Below, in pieces: positions 35,136 through 47,865 of a stretch of 64,000 nucleotides of DNA. The DNA is from Gerris lacustris (lineage: Eukaryota > Arthropoda > Insecta > Hemiptera > Gerridae), in NCBI GenBank assembly GCA_951217055.1, contig OX578277.1, forward strand, positions 11,120,834 to 11,184,833, in the 5' to 3' direction. The notes under the pieces were generated by a model that worked only from the letters and a program-made list of their open reading frames with translations, had not been told where the DNA came from and ran no database searches. How positions within the stretch are numbered: the stretch's first letter is position 1; every line of letters starts with the position of its first letter. The translations under genes were made by a program, and so were the position numbers.

Positions 35136-36445
35136 ATTTGTCTATTAAGACTAGAAGCTTAAACACTCACTTGAGTAAGTTAAGAGGAAAATGGGATCAC
35201 AAAGGAATCTAGAGAGTGGGAATCTAGGGAAATAACAAACAGTTAACGAGTAGGATCATAGGATTAGGACATCATACGATAAAACAAAATGGAACAAGAT
35301 TAAGTATACATATAAACATAAATTTATTCTTTATTCTGTAAGTTAAGTAGTACCTCTTGGTTTGCCTTGCCCAGTATAAAGAAGAAATTGATAAGGGCTT
35401 ATATTTATAATAAGTACAGACGATTTGTCCAGTAAATTAGTCAGTAGGTAAATAACAATACTTAATTTTTAAGTTTTTGGTAGATTGTCATACTACGGAA
35501 AGTTTAAATTTTAATTTAATTCAAATTATAATTATTATTAACTACGGGGAACAGACAGAGAAAAATACACTCCAGCACCGGGATTTGAACCATGGGTCTC
35601 CTGTATACTTCCTCACTTTTGGGCAAACCTGGATGGTAGAAAATGATTTCCCTCTTTACATCTTCGATCTTCTACTCGTGTAACAGGATTATTCCTTGGC
35701 AGAAATCCATCATTCTGTTAGTGGGTATTCCTATTAGTTCTCTAGTTGGAACCATTGCCTCTCCTAAGATCAGCGATCTATGATTTATCAAGCCCAAAGT
35801 ATACCCTGGGACGACATATCACTGAACAGGAGATATATAATGAGAGAGCATATACATGAACACAGAATATCAGCTTAATAGAAAGTAGCGATAATGTCAG
35901 CTTTGCACGAGCCAGCAACAGGGGTGTTTACTACCTAAATTAAACCTCAAGCTCTATCTAGTGATATCTGTTGAAACGTACTATAAGATGTGTTAGGGGA
36001 GGCCTATATTTCCTTTTTCCTCTGAAAATCTTAACATCTCTCAAGATGATTGACTCTTAACCCTTGTCTGCTGTATTATTATTTGTCTAACTGGGATGTT
36101 GCAAATTGTAATGCATAAAATACATGTGGTTCCTGGAAAATCTAATAATGAATAAAGAAAAAAGGTGGATGAAGAAAGCTACCGGGTGCAGTGGGGGTCG
36201 AAGCCTTTCCACTCAAGAAAAAGAAAATAACTGGGTAAAATTGACTGATTTCACTTAAGACAGGGATTGGTGCATCTCAAAAGATAGCTATCAACTTCGA
36301 CTCCTCTAACTCGACGTGATCAGGAGCTTTGTGAACTTCAGGTGAGTAAAGGATATCCTCAGCAGCAGTCATTAGTGTCTCCAAGCAACAGCTATGATGT
36401 TCGGCTCCCAAAAAACCTTTTTAAAGTTGCCAATAAATAACTACA
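34730..36445. other. Intergenic block with SINE-like fragments, no gene seen
   Basis: Includes a poly-A run (about 35102-35132) and a minus-strand B-box trace, the inverse of GGTTCAAATCC, at about 35584-35594. The short frames at 35003 and 35477 are not supported. Confidence 0.35.
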
Positions 36446-36455
36446 CCACTCGCTA

Positions 36456-36843
36456 TACTTTTTTTTTTATTTATTATATTCCGGGGGGCTTTTATGCCTG
36501 AAGACGCAGACCACTTAGGTGGGTCCATTGAACAAACCCGGGTCAGGGACCGAAATCTTCACACTCATGTGAAGATATGGTCGTTAACCATGACTCCCCT
36601 CCTGGTTGTATTACAATCAAGAGTGTCCTCATCATGGTTACCAGGCTGAAACCTGGTGACGCTACTCTTTCGAAGAGCTTCTCATTTGTTTAAACAATGC
36701 TGGGTGGACATTGAGCAGGGGGCCCAGTCCGGGAATCGAACCCAGAGCTGGAGTCAGAAGCGGTCACCCATCCATCTTCTGACCCTGCTCGAGGCTGCTT
36801 AACTTGCCTTACCGCAAGGCGAGCGCTCTAGCCTCCGAGCCAC
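36456..36843 (-). mobile_element. tRNA-derived SINE with a 10-bp target duplication
   Basis: The SINE reads on the minus strand. A box TGGCTCGGAGG (about 36832-36842) and B box GGTTCGATTCC (36732-36742) form a tRNA-like head; an A-rich tail is at 36456-36470. CCACTCGCTA flanks both ends (36446-36455 and 36844-36853). The body near 36508-36552 (TTAGGTGGGTCCATTGAACA) is similar to part of satellite B. Confidence 0.85.
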
Positions 36844-36939
36844 CCACTCGCTAAACTTGGTCACATAACCTTCCCTAGCAACAATGTGCTCTCCGCAGCA
36901 AGAGGAAACCATCTAACCTCTCCAGGATAACCATCTACT

Positions 36940-37215
36940 GTTGAGAGCCGGTGTGGACGCGTGGATTAAATTACTTGCCACGTCTACTCGGCCATCAATG
37001 AATCAAGGGCGGTACGAGGTCGTGGGTTCAATCCCTCGCTGTGATGCTCTGATTTATATAGCTCACTAATGATCACATCATACTCGCTTCGGTAATACAA
37101 TGTACAGAGGTATGATGCGTGAAGTAGGTGGACCTTTCTACCACAGGGACTAGTAAAATGGGCCTAACATATGGTCTACTATCTAGGTTAGAACTAGTGG
37201 TTTGTCCTACCCATC
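36940..37215 (+). mobile_element. Second tRNA-derived SINE-like copy
   Basis: GAGCCGGTGTGGACGCGTGG near the start and GGGTTCAATCCC (about 37024-37035, B box) suggest a tRNA-derived head in plus orientation. The tail contains CACTAATGATCACATCA, shared with the GAGGTGAGACATG family. Boundaries are uncertain. Confidence 0.55.
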
Positions 37216-37467
37216 TTGTACTAATACTAGGACCTTACTACTACTAATATGTACTGTGGAAAATGCAACAAAATCAAAACCAATTAACGACTGCTTAGAA
37301 GATAAAATTAAATTGGGACAATTTTTTAAATAATGGTTAAATGTAATTTTATTCATTGTTATTAATTTTAGTTTTACATTTTATTTTCAATTATATTATT
37401 GCATGCAATTATTTTGATTATTCTATTTAATGTATTTATTTATTAATGAATTATTAAAATAAAATTA

Positions 37468-37788
37468 CTGTGAAACCTCGATAATTTAGACTAACTAGGA
37501 TCAGGCACTGTCCGAATTAACGATTTGTCCGAATTTTCGAATATGCTGTAAAACAATGCAGCAATACGCGGCGTACTATTATAATCATTGGGCATATGGG
37601 AATTTGAGCATATGGGAATCTTAGATATTATTTATTAAAACTCAGCTTCCATCACTATATTTACATCATATAAAAAACCAATGAAATTAAATTAAATACT
37701 ATCTGCTTCAGTTATTAAATTTTTCAGTAGGCAGTCCAAATTTTCGAGGCTCTAAGTTTTAGAGGTCCGAATTATCGAGGTTCCACTG
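37468..37788. mobile_element. Pogo/Tigger-like MITE
   Basis: Left end CTGTGAAACCTCGATAATTT and right end the inverse of CAGTGGAACCTCGATAATTC, with TA on both sides. The terminus CAGTxGAACCTCGATAAT is typical of pogo-like elements. 321 bp without coding capacity. Confidence 0.75.
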
Positions 37789-37914
37789 TAGTCTTAAATA
37801 AACTTTTTAACCACCCCCATTTATAAAAATAAAAAAAGTAAATCCACCACTCATTTTTAATACTTCAAAAATTTAATAGGGAGGATAATAAACTTAAAAT
37901 ATATCTGAGTGGTC

Positions 37915-37975
37915 AAATGGGTGATAAGGTGCACATTCAAGGTTCGAACCTTAAAGCTCATCTGGAGTCTTATTT
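37915..37975 (+). other. tRNA-like fragment, not a functional tRNA
   Basis: CTGAGTGGTCAAATGGG resembles an A box and AGGTTCGAACCTT is a perfect B box. I cannot fold a full cloverleaf, so this is probably a SINE head or tRNA pseudogene. Confidence 0.4.
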
Positions 37976-38029
37976 ATTATAAAATTAAAACAGAGATAAT
38001 CCCAGTTATTTAAAAATAGTAGAAAATGA

Positions 38030-38240
38030 ATGGCTAATGTAATGAAGTTGTTGAAATCAGGTTGGCGATACTGCTTTTTCGATTATGTTTATCTTTGTGC
38101 CATTATTCCCCTTGCGATAATTATCTCCCTCGGCTGCGCCGCGGGATTTAGGGACCATGGTTCCTTTGGCTTCGCCTCAAGAACAAACTTTTTCGCTCAG
38201 GGAATAATGGCTTACTTTACTCCCTAGGTGCATAAATAAC
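38030..38240 (+). repeat. Dispersed repeat with CTCGGCTGCGCC-type hairpins, copy 1
   Basis: Shares GAATGGCTAATGTAATGAAG and GAAATCAGGTTGGC with 48900-48955, and TAATTATCTCCCTCGGCT, the GGCTTCGCCTC motif and CTAGGTGCATAAATAACTA with 49770-49975. The two parts are adjacent here but separated at the other locus. Confidence 0.6.
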
Positions 38241-38870
38241 TACTACTTATTAATTATTGTGGATTAAAAGAGCTTTGTTGAAAAGTTTGATAATATTTTG
38301 TTGTTCCTTCTGAGAATTGTTGACGAAATTCCTCAATTCTGTTATTGTCCATATCCTGGTTATTAGTGTCAAAATTAAATGAATAACGATTAATCAATTA
38401 GTGTAATACACCCTTAGGTTGAGTGGACAAACGAAGCGGAAGTATGCATTGAACAAACTTTTTAAAATAAGGAAATAAAATTAAATTCAATAATATCTCT
38501 TTCTATAGCAATAATCTTTGTTTAATTTATTTTTTATTTTTAAATATTACATTTCCAGGTTATATCATTGTATTTACATTTATAATATAAAAAATCTAAA
38601 CATATAATATGTGAACATTTATTTATTTATTTAATTTTTTTTTTAAAGCTGAAATGGAATTGATACTTTTTGGCCTTCATATTCAATTTATATATCTTCA
38701 ATATAATATATCTATATGTAATAAAATATTTATACACAGAAAATAAATAATTTATTTTAGATGATATAATATCTTATTAACAGATTGAATATTCGTTTTT
38801 CAACAATGTTATTTAAGTATATTATGTATATATATAAGTGTGTTAAAATCTTTATTTTGTACAATTTCTT

Positions 38871-38919
<49 letters not shown>
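38871..38919. repeat. Poly-T run, about 45 bp
   Basis: Long homopolymer, directly visible; possibly a minus-strand retroelement tail, but no body was identified. Confidence 0.9.
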
Positions 38920-38927
<8 letters not shown>

Positions 38928-39634
38928 CATTTATTTAATATAAAATACATTTACTCGAATACATATATGTTTATAATATATAATACCTATACAGTAGAGC
39001 TATGATTGTAACCAGTTTCATTAGCTAAATGATAAATAACAATTATTAGTGATATTATTTGTAAAGGGGTAAAATCACCTTAGATTCCCCTTTAGCCACA
39101 TACATTTTAGTAGGACGCAAAATCACCAAACATGGTCAATAAATATTTGTGTTGTACGTTGTGCAAGCCCCTGCTCTGTCTGTGTGTGGGAATGATATCT
39201 TGAAACTAAAACAATATATTTTATCGCCATCCACTTGTAAACATTCCTATCCTGAGTGGCCGGTAAAGTTCCATTTTACAGCCCTGGAGCATGTAAAAAA
39301 GCATGCTTTATCTTTACAGGGCCGCTAGTAGTTCGAGAAGCGGCCGCTTCCTGGCTGGGCCGTGGTGTGTAGGAAGCGCTAGTGCTAGTAGTTCTCAGAG
39401 TCAGCTGTTCAATTAGTAACAATCAATATTTTTATAACTGCAGTTTGTTTTGGTACTGATGTAACCTTAATATGTATTTATTGTTTTGAAGATTACGGCA
39501 AAATAGTTTGCATGTTTAGTAATTAGTTTATATGTGGTGGGTGATAAAATAGTGTACGCACCACGAGCACTAAGCGACATGACAGGCCTTGGGTGTTAAA
39601 CGCACTCGTGCTTTCAAACTTCGCCCTCGGCCTG

Positions 39635-40416
39635 CAGTGGCGGGGATTGGACTTTAAAAGTGAGGGGACGAGCCTGTAACACTGGGAGGTTTGGCGGTAT
39701 GAAATTCCCCCACCAGAAAGGGGGGGGGGGTCCCCCCCGGAAATTTTTTACAATCTAGGAGCAAAATGGTCAGTTTTAAGAGTTTTTGAGGCTAATTTTC
39801 TAGATGGTTCATTCTTAGGATTTTTATTTGAAATTTAAAAGTTTCCTAAATAAAGTTTAAACAAAATTTTAGGTCATGTTTTTAAAACGTTTAGAATTTT
39901 AAACAGCATCATAGTAGGCCTAGGCCATGACTAAAAGTAAATTATTGCTTATAACTTCATAAAATAACATAATAACGTCATGGTAAGAACTGAAAACGTC
40001 AGGCCCATTAGTCTAATAAATATAAAAGTACAATATTATTTTAATAACCTGCTAGAATATACTGTGTTTTGCAACAAAACGTAACTAATTTAATCTTATG
40101 AATTAGCAAAAAAATATTTTGAACCAAATAAACCAATTATTTCACACTATATTTCTGTTTAACGCACCAATAGGCCAAGATTACGAAATATAGAAGGGAA
40201 CATTGAAATACAACTGAGACTTTCCATAAGTTTTTTAATGTAAATAAAAATATTTACATTAACTGTAATTTTTGTTGTACGCAAAATAGTAAATGCAACA
40301 ATTGTATCAACAAAAGGTGAATTAAACAAAAACAGTGTTCAATGCAAAATTATTAAGTTACCTTTTCCCAGAAAGTGGGGGGGGGGGGCGACCGCCCCCC
40401 CTAATCGCCGCCACTG
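39635..40416. mobile_element. hAT-type non-autonomous element (782 bp)
   Basis: Termini CAGTGGCGGGGATT and the inverse of CAGTGGCGGCGATT, flanked by a perfect 8-bp duplication TCGGCCTG (39627-39634 and 40417-40424). G-runs and C-runs lie just inside both ends. The interior is AT-rich without a transposase frame. Confidence 0.86.
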
Positions 40417-40936
40417 TCGGCCTGTAATAACGCCCTTACTGCTCTAGGTACGGAAATAGCTATTAACTCAAAACTCAAAACACACCACATACTGTGAGCC
40501 GCAATTTCCTTTGACGTTGCGATAAAATCAACATCGGATGGTTCATGCGTATATCATGGTGTGTGGCGAAAATACCACCTTGTGTGTCAGAGTCACTACT
40601 CTGCTGAACATGGACACTACATTCAACACACACAGCCCCAACAACGCAAATTTTATTAGTATGAACCCAGCTTTTAGAGCAAATTTCAAGTAAAATGGTT
40701 GTAATTTGCTGATTTTCTTACAAATTTCGTTTCATAGAATATCTTGGACTTCCTTAAGAACTTTTCTACCAAGATACTTTTTTTTTTAAAGGAATTATAA
40801 GCTTATTTTACGTAAGAGAAAAATTAACAAACAAAATCGCTTTAGCCAATTCTTGTCCAGTACAGTTTGAATAAAAAATACCTTAGTTAAATACATCCAA
40901 GCGAGGAGAAAGGAGGTGGTTAAATAGATCTTTAAA

Positions 40937-41278
40937 AATGGACTATATTTTAGAATTTTTTAATCAAAATCGTGGGAAACGTTTTCAAGAAATACTTTTT
41001 TTTCACGTTTCTTGTTTTTCAATTTGTAGCGCCCCCAAATTTAGGGCTAAAATTCATTTCTCGATTTTGCCTTGGGGTATGATTTTTCTGAACATGTATG
41101 CCAAATTTTCATCAAAAATTGGCCCAGTAGTTTAGGATACAAGTGTCTGCACAGACAGACAGACTTTTTTAAAAAACCACTTTTTTTGGACTCAGGGGAC
41201 CTCAAAACGTGTAAATCCACCAAAATCGAATTTTCGCGCCATAACAATACTTTCTCTTTATATGAGAAAGTAAAAAAA
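40937..41278 (+). repeat. Interspersed repeat G, copy 1
   Basis: Shares TGGGGTATGATTTTTCTGAA, ATGTATGCCAAATTTTCATC, ACTCAGGGGACCTCAAAACG and GTGTAAATCCA with an inverted copy at 58745-59090. It ends with the hairpin ACTTTCTC-TTTAT-ATGAGAAAGT, suggesting a retroelement 3' end. No coding. Confidence 0.65.
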
Positions 41279-41661
41279 TGATTGAAACTGTATAGGCATT
41301 AGATTGCCAATAATTTAAGATTAGGGACTATAAAAAGAAAAATTATTTCTATGATCAGATATCAAAACATGATACGTCCAATTTTCACAATTTTAACAGA
41401 TGATATCAAAATTAATCTCACTCAAATTGATTAAAATCAAAATGGAAGATTGTTATAGTCGAAAGTGTATTTCTCCCCATAAACTGCACTTAGCTTTAGT
41501 TACAGTATTTTTTATATTTTGCGCGTTTTGAGTTGTAGCTTTGGCAGCGCGGGAAAATCCGAATAATTAGGGTGGGGAGGCAATGAGAGGTCAGGATTTT
41601 GAAATCTAGAAGGTTGGGTCAACTATGTAAACAAAAATTTTACTAGCCCGACCCCTACTTA
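41279..41661. other. Intergenic DNA, no gene seen
   Basis: No repeat or coding frame recognised. Confidence 0.3.
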
Positions 41662-42166
41662 CTACCGTACGATCTACAAGATCTACGATTACGGATTTTA
41701 ATAATAAATACAGAAAAAAAAAAAAAAATAATAATAATAAACTTCCTACATTACCCTATCCTACATGTAAGTTCGTATTTGTCTATTGATTAAGATGACA
41801 TTAATTCATTTGTTGTATTCATTATTTAATTGACATTAATTCATTATTAGTTGTTATTCATTTTTTGTGCCAAATTAATTATTTCGGGAGGCGTATTATT
41901 TTCCTCATTTTCGTCATAATCACTTAAATGACTCATTGTTTTTCACTAAAAACTCGATATTAACAGTTACTACAAAACAGCAAATTAGTTTTGTTAAATG
42001 TAAACAAACTCGCTAATCGTTCAATAAAGTGAAGAATTCCTCTTTTTCTCCGTCATAGTGCGGAAAAAAAGAAGAAGCGCAAGCGCAATGAATACAGCTA
42101 CGAAAAGAATCACTTTCTACGCATCTAAACAGAGATATAATGTTGATATTTCGTATCAATGGTAGA
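41662..42166 (-). mobile_element. Crypton-like element, copy 3a (tandem with 3b)
   Basis: Lacks the first 150 bp of the repeat but keeps the frame start (MSHLSDYDENEENNTPPEII on minus), which is then disrupted by an internal duplication containing GACATTAATTCATT. Its palindrome is decayed. It runs directly into copy 3b at GGTAGATAATAGTACATTAC. Confidence 0.6.
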
Positions 42167-42758
42167 TAATAGTACATTACGCGTCGAGTGCGGAAAGTAG
42201 CATTTTGCATGCGAGTGTGGAGTTTGCACCCGAGCGACAGCGAGGGTAGTAAAACCACACGAGCAATGCAAAATGCCGCTTTCACACGAGTTGCGTACCG
42301 TACTTTATCTACGATTGTTAGATTTTAATTATAAATACAGAAAAAAATGATAAACGTCCTGTATGTAAGTTCGTATTTCTCTTTTGATAAATATGACATT
42401 AATTCATTAGTTGTATTTTGTGCGAAATTAATTATTTCGGGCGGCGTATCATTCTCCTCATATTTGTCATAATCACTTAAATCACTCATTGATTTTCACA
42501 AAAAACTCGATATAAACAGTTACTTTTATTAAAAAAACATCAAATTAGTTTTGTCAAATGTAAACAAACTCGCTAATCATGCTTAAAGCTGAAGAATTCT
42601 TCTTCTTTACCGCCCTAGGGTGGTAAAGAAGAGGAATTCTTCAGAACTATGAGACGCGCATGCGTAATGAATACAAGTACGTAAATAGTAAATAATCACT
42701 TTCTACGCATCTAAACAGAGATACAATGTTTATATTTCGAATCAATCATAGATAAAAT
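42165..42758 (-). mobile_element. Crypton-like element, copy 3b
   Basis: Full-length copy (about 594 bp). The minus-strand frame begins MSDLSDYDKYEENDTPPEII. The palindrome around TTCTTTACCGCCCTAGGGTG is kept (about 42590-42640). It ends at ATAGATAAAATG. Confidence 0.62.
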
Positions 42759-43172
42759 GATTTTCTTTTTACTGTTTTTCTCTCTGACCACAGAATTAAT
42801 TTTAATGAAAATTTAAGAAATATATATATAAATATTTTACAGTTTTTAAAGTTAAGACAGCCTTGTTTCTGTGAAGAATTAATAAATATTAATTTAGTTT
42901 AGAGTTATAAACATTTATAAAATACAAAACAAACAAAATAATTTATAAATTTCGTATTAACAATAACAAATAACGTAGATATTTTATTTATAAATTCAAT
43001 TTTTGGTCCTATACTACATTTTACAATGAAGGAATTTCAACTAAATATAGAAACAGAATATACTTATTTCAGTTTATTTTTTTGTTATATATATTAATAA
43101 ATACATCGTTAAATTTTCTTTTTAACTTTTATAATACATAAAATGTAGACATACATACATATATCTATACAT

Positions 43173-43280
<108 letters not shown>

Positions 43281-44256
43281 GAAGGACTGCATACCTTGGA
43301 CAGTTATGTACCTTGAACATTTACTCTACTTGGACTCGTCCAAGTGTAACATTTTTACAGATTAATTGTATTATACCTATTTAAAGACCAGCAAATCAAA
43401 ACAAACATTTATTTTTATTGGAATAAATGTGGTTGCCTTAGCATAGCAATATTTTTTTTTTTCAATTTAATTTCCCATAACCATTTCTTAATCCTGAAAT
43501 AATAAATTCGTGAACACATGATAGAGAGCAATGCATTCTAGAACTTAAGTTTTACATTTAATGCGTGAGAGGCTCACACATATTTTTTTCCATAGCCCGG
43601 GTACTTTGTATAAAAAATATTTTTAATAATTTATTATCAAAGAAGTTTAAACACACTATCTGATTGATAGGAGATGTTTTCAGCATACATTTATCTTCTA
43701 CAGATTGTTTTAGTAGTTGCATAATATGTTAAGTAAAAGTAAAATATCAAAAACTAAACAAGAAATAAATATTTTTAAACGACCGAGGTAAGTGACGTCA
43801 CACGTCACAGTCTAGTGTAATGTTGACTCACTGGGCAAGGGAACCGTTTGTCTAAGGTTTTTTAATTTAAAGGTTATTTTTCTGTTAATTACAGAACGCC
43901 ACTTAACATATGCAGTAACCCATTTTTTAGCGATGCCGGATTTGGGATTCGAACCTGTAACCTCCTGAATCCAAAGCAAATGACCTAATAGAGACTCCCC
44001 CTCTCCCCTTCCCCCAGTTTAAAACTTAATTTAAAAAAAATAAAGTTATCGTACTAAGAACGTTACAGACATTATATATTATACATAAATATATAATTAT
44101 ATAACATAAATTAAAAAAAAACGTTTTTCTTTTTTAGTTTAAAACGTCATACATTTTTCAAAAAATCTTAAGTCATATTTTTAATTCTAAATCTATAATT
44201 TTATTGATTTATTCTTTTATTTACAAGGTAACTTAAATTGGATGGCTCTTATTATA

Positions 44257-44369
<113 letters not shown>

Positions 44370-44637
44370 CTTACTTTTAAATTATTATCTAAATATAATT
44401 TATAATTTTTGTTTTGACATTTGGAACCATTTAGTTAATATTAATAATACATTTATTATATATTATGTTATTAAATTATTATACATACTATTTATTAGAC
44501 ATGAGGAATGTTTCCGTTTATAAATTTTATATATATATAATAATTTTATATATATATATATACTTAAATAGAAGGAATAATAAATAAGAAAGAAAGTAGG
44601 CAACCAAAAGAAGAAATAGGTATGATGTGTGTGTAAT

Positions 44638-45070
44638 ATGGGGGATGAGTGGGACAGTTGGGGATGAATGGGACATACTGTCCAACTCATCCCTCGTCGC
44701 CATTTTTTTTAAAAAACTGCAGACAACATTGGAACCCATTTTCAACAGTAAGTAACCAAAGTGATTTGTAATCATAAATAAATCCATTACCAGACAAAAA
44801 TAGTAGTGACTCCGACGAATATTGTAGAGGGGCTGGAATGCTTCCGACGTAGTTCTCAAATTTTACATCAGCTTGCCTCCAAATCGATTTTATTTTTTTA
44901 AAAATCAGTGGTAATCAACAAGACGTCAGAATACGACCACTTGAGGGATTGAATAGCAACTGCATTGCTACTGACTGGTCCACCAGGGTTGCTAATCTCA
45001 CCTTCTTTTCAACCAAAAACAACACTGTCCAATTCATCCCACTGTCCCAACCAACCCCGCTCTCCCCTAT
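44638..45070. mobile_element. Foldback MITE with GGGGATGAGTGGGACAG termini
   Basis: Left end TATGGGGGATGAGTGGGACA; right end the inverse of TATAGGGGAGAGCGGGGTTG, with inner GGGATGAATGGGACA and the inverse of GGGATGAATTGGACA. TA-rich flanks suggest a TA target. Frames inside are not recognisable. Confidence 0.62.
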
Positions 45071-45369
45071 ATTTATATGAAGTTTCATAAGATTCGAATC
45101 TTTGGCCCTTAATATATTAAAATAATACTTTCTCTTCATGTTATAGTACGTACCTATATGAGATTGTAAAATAATGTTTATTTATTTTAAGAGTATTTTT
45201 AACCTCTGGTCGTTCCAAAGAAATACACATACATTTGTTTTATACATAAATCAAAATTTACAGAAACAATATTTAATTGTTATGAGATCTTAAAAAATAG
45301 TTTACAATTCATTATTTTAATAAAGTTACAATAGTTTTCAAAGAGTGAGAAAATATATTTTAATGTTAG

Positions 45370-45372
<3 letters not shown>

Positions 45373-45456
<84 letters not shown>
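45373..45456. repeat. (TA)n microsatellite, about 84 bp
   Basis: Directly visible alternating TA. Confidence 0.96.
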
Positions 45457-45460
<4 letters not shown>

Positions 45461-45863
45461 TATATATTAAATATATAAATCGTATAAATCATATAAAAAT
45501 ATCATAACATAAAGTTTATACATAGTAAAATGAATAAAAAATGAACATGAAATAAATTAAATAAATAATAATAATAATAAAAAAATCATATAAATATGTA
45601 ATATAAAAATACCATACAATAAAATTTAGACATCATAAATAAATAAATTATAATAATATGTTATGTTTATTTATGTTATATTTATCATTCAGATGAAATT
45701 GAAACAAAATGGAGAAATACAAGTTTCTTTTTGTAAAATGTTGGTAAATTCGTGAACGATAGTGAACGTAGTTTATTTGCTTTAAAATTTAAATTTTAGA
45801 AAACTATTTCTTTCATTTAAAAGTAATTTAACAACCGTGGTTGTTTTTTGTTTTCACCCCAGC

Positions 45864-47865
45864 AGTGGCGTCGCCAGGACTACTGTCACCTGGTACGGAT
45901 AGTCTCAGTGGCGACGCCAGGACTATACTGTCACCTGGTGCGGACAGTCTCAGTGGCGTCGCCGGCTCAGAACAAGGAAGGTCTAGAGGGAGCAATGCGA
46001 TTTAAAAAGGGGTTCATTATGCTCCCCCCATATACTAACGCTTTCTAGCGAGCTCAATCTGAACTAAAGTGATCACGTGGTCACTGGCCCTTGTCTTATA
46101 GAGATGATTAGTGTGACGTCACAAAAGCTTTCGAAAATTTAACTCAGTGTTTGTTATGTTCCTTTTTCTTATCACCTCTTATCAAACCCATGTAAAATGA
46201 ATAGGAGAATTTTCTCAACTTTTTAAATAATTAATTATTAAATTATTATTGATTTATAAGAGTTTTCACCCTTTGAACATAGTTGTACTAAGTCTTTTTT
46301 AACGAGTGTAACAAAGAAAACATTAAAAACTTTCGTTTCAGTTATTTAAAATGAGTATTCGTGTGAAGGGTCATATCATCGAAAAAGCTATTTGAGTTAT
46401 TAATCTTTATACTTGATTTTTTGTATTTCCTGTTGCCATAAAAATTCACAGGGTGTGTTCGTGTTCATATTGTGTGTCCGAAAATAAATTTTCCTCAAGT
46501 TTAGAAACTCAATGAAGTATACTCAGGGTACAGGACTTGTAGAAAGATATTGATACTTAATCTGCCAGGTAATAAAAGATTATTTGCTAATAATATTTTG
46601 TTCCTGGTTACTTACAATGTGCATTATATTTAACCGATGTTGAAACATAATTATATACTATACAATAGATCACCGATCAGCCTAGCAAAAAGACGTTGAT
46701 GACGAGACAAAGAGCAGACTGTTATTACTATTATTATTTGTGTATTTTTTGTTATCTATATTAACGAGTATAATAATATAAGATATGAGTGTCTCGCATG
46801 TATACTTGTTTAAAATTTTGATTAAAAAACTAATTTAATACATTAATTTAATATTACTTAAGTACTCTGACATACTTTTACGAAGAATAGCTTTGTCCTC
46901 CGAAAAAAATGAAGTATAGATGAAATTTTCATAACGCTCGAGAAGGTGGAAGACATAATATACAAACTAAAATAGAAAAATGATTTAAAAAATAAGCAAT
47001 AAATAATAACGGACCCGGACGGTATCACCACAATAAAACACACTCACAATAATACTTTTTTAAACCACTAGAACGGCAATTTTTAATGTTTTCTTATCTT
47101 ATATTGTTAAAATAGACTTAGTATAATAACGTTCAAAGGTTGAAAAGTCTTATAAATTAATAATAATTTAATAATTAATTATTTAAAAAGTTGAGAAAAT
47201 TCTCCCATTCATTTTACATGGGATTGATAACAGGTGATGAGGAAAAGGAACATAACAAACCGAATCGAATAAATTATCGAAAGCTTACGCCATCTTGTGA
47301 CGTCATTACTAATCATCTCTATTGGTCTATTCCTTGTCTTTCTGTCCCCACAGACGCTTGTCAACAAATCCTTATCAGTAGCAGTTATTTGATACCCCAC
47401 TCAAAGAAGATTGCTATTAGTTATCTAGGATCTTTTACACGTTTATTAACAACGTTACTGCCTTTAGACAATTAATAAGGTTAACAACAAAAATTAAAGT
47501 ACATATTTATGAAGAAAGCTGTATAAAAAATAAAAATATTAAATGTCGTAAGAAAATATCACTTATTCTTATCAGCTGATATCAGATATATTTCGAGTTT
47601 TTATCGAGATATCGATATTGTTTCCCCAAACTGCCGCTTGAAAGTATAGTATATGGGGGGCAGCATAATGAACAACTTTTTGAGACCCCGATTCTATATT
47701 ATTGTTCCCTCTACCCCTTCCTTGCCCTGAGGTCGCCAGAGCCAGGACTACTGTCACTTGGTGCGGACAGTTTCACTGGCGACGCCAGGACTACTGTCAC
47801 CTGGTGCGGACAGTCTCAGTGGCGTAGCCAAGACTACTGTCACCTGGTGCGGACAGTCTTTTGTT
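45864..47865. mobile_element. Fold-back composite element with 43-bp terminal repeats
   Basis: About 43-bp units (GTGGCGTCGCCAGGACTACT plus GTCACCTGGTGCGGACAGTC) occur twice at 45864-45965 and three times at 47714-47860, in direct orientation. Inside lie inverted arms: about 45985-46265 on the left matches the inverse of about 47160-47705 in blocks (for example AGTTGAGAAAATTCTCC and ATGGGGGG). The centre (about 46330-47100) looks unique. The architecture recalls FB/Galileo-type fold-back transposons, but I see no transposase. Confidence 0.55.

Noticed and set aside
36732..37975. Functional tRNA genes at B-box matches (36732, 37024, 37925)
   Set aside because: No full cloverleaf with matching acceptor stem is seen; the first has SINE body, tail and target duplication.
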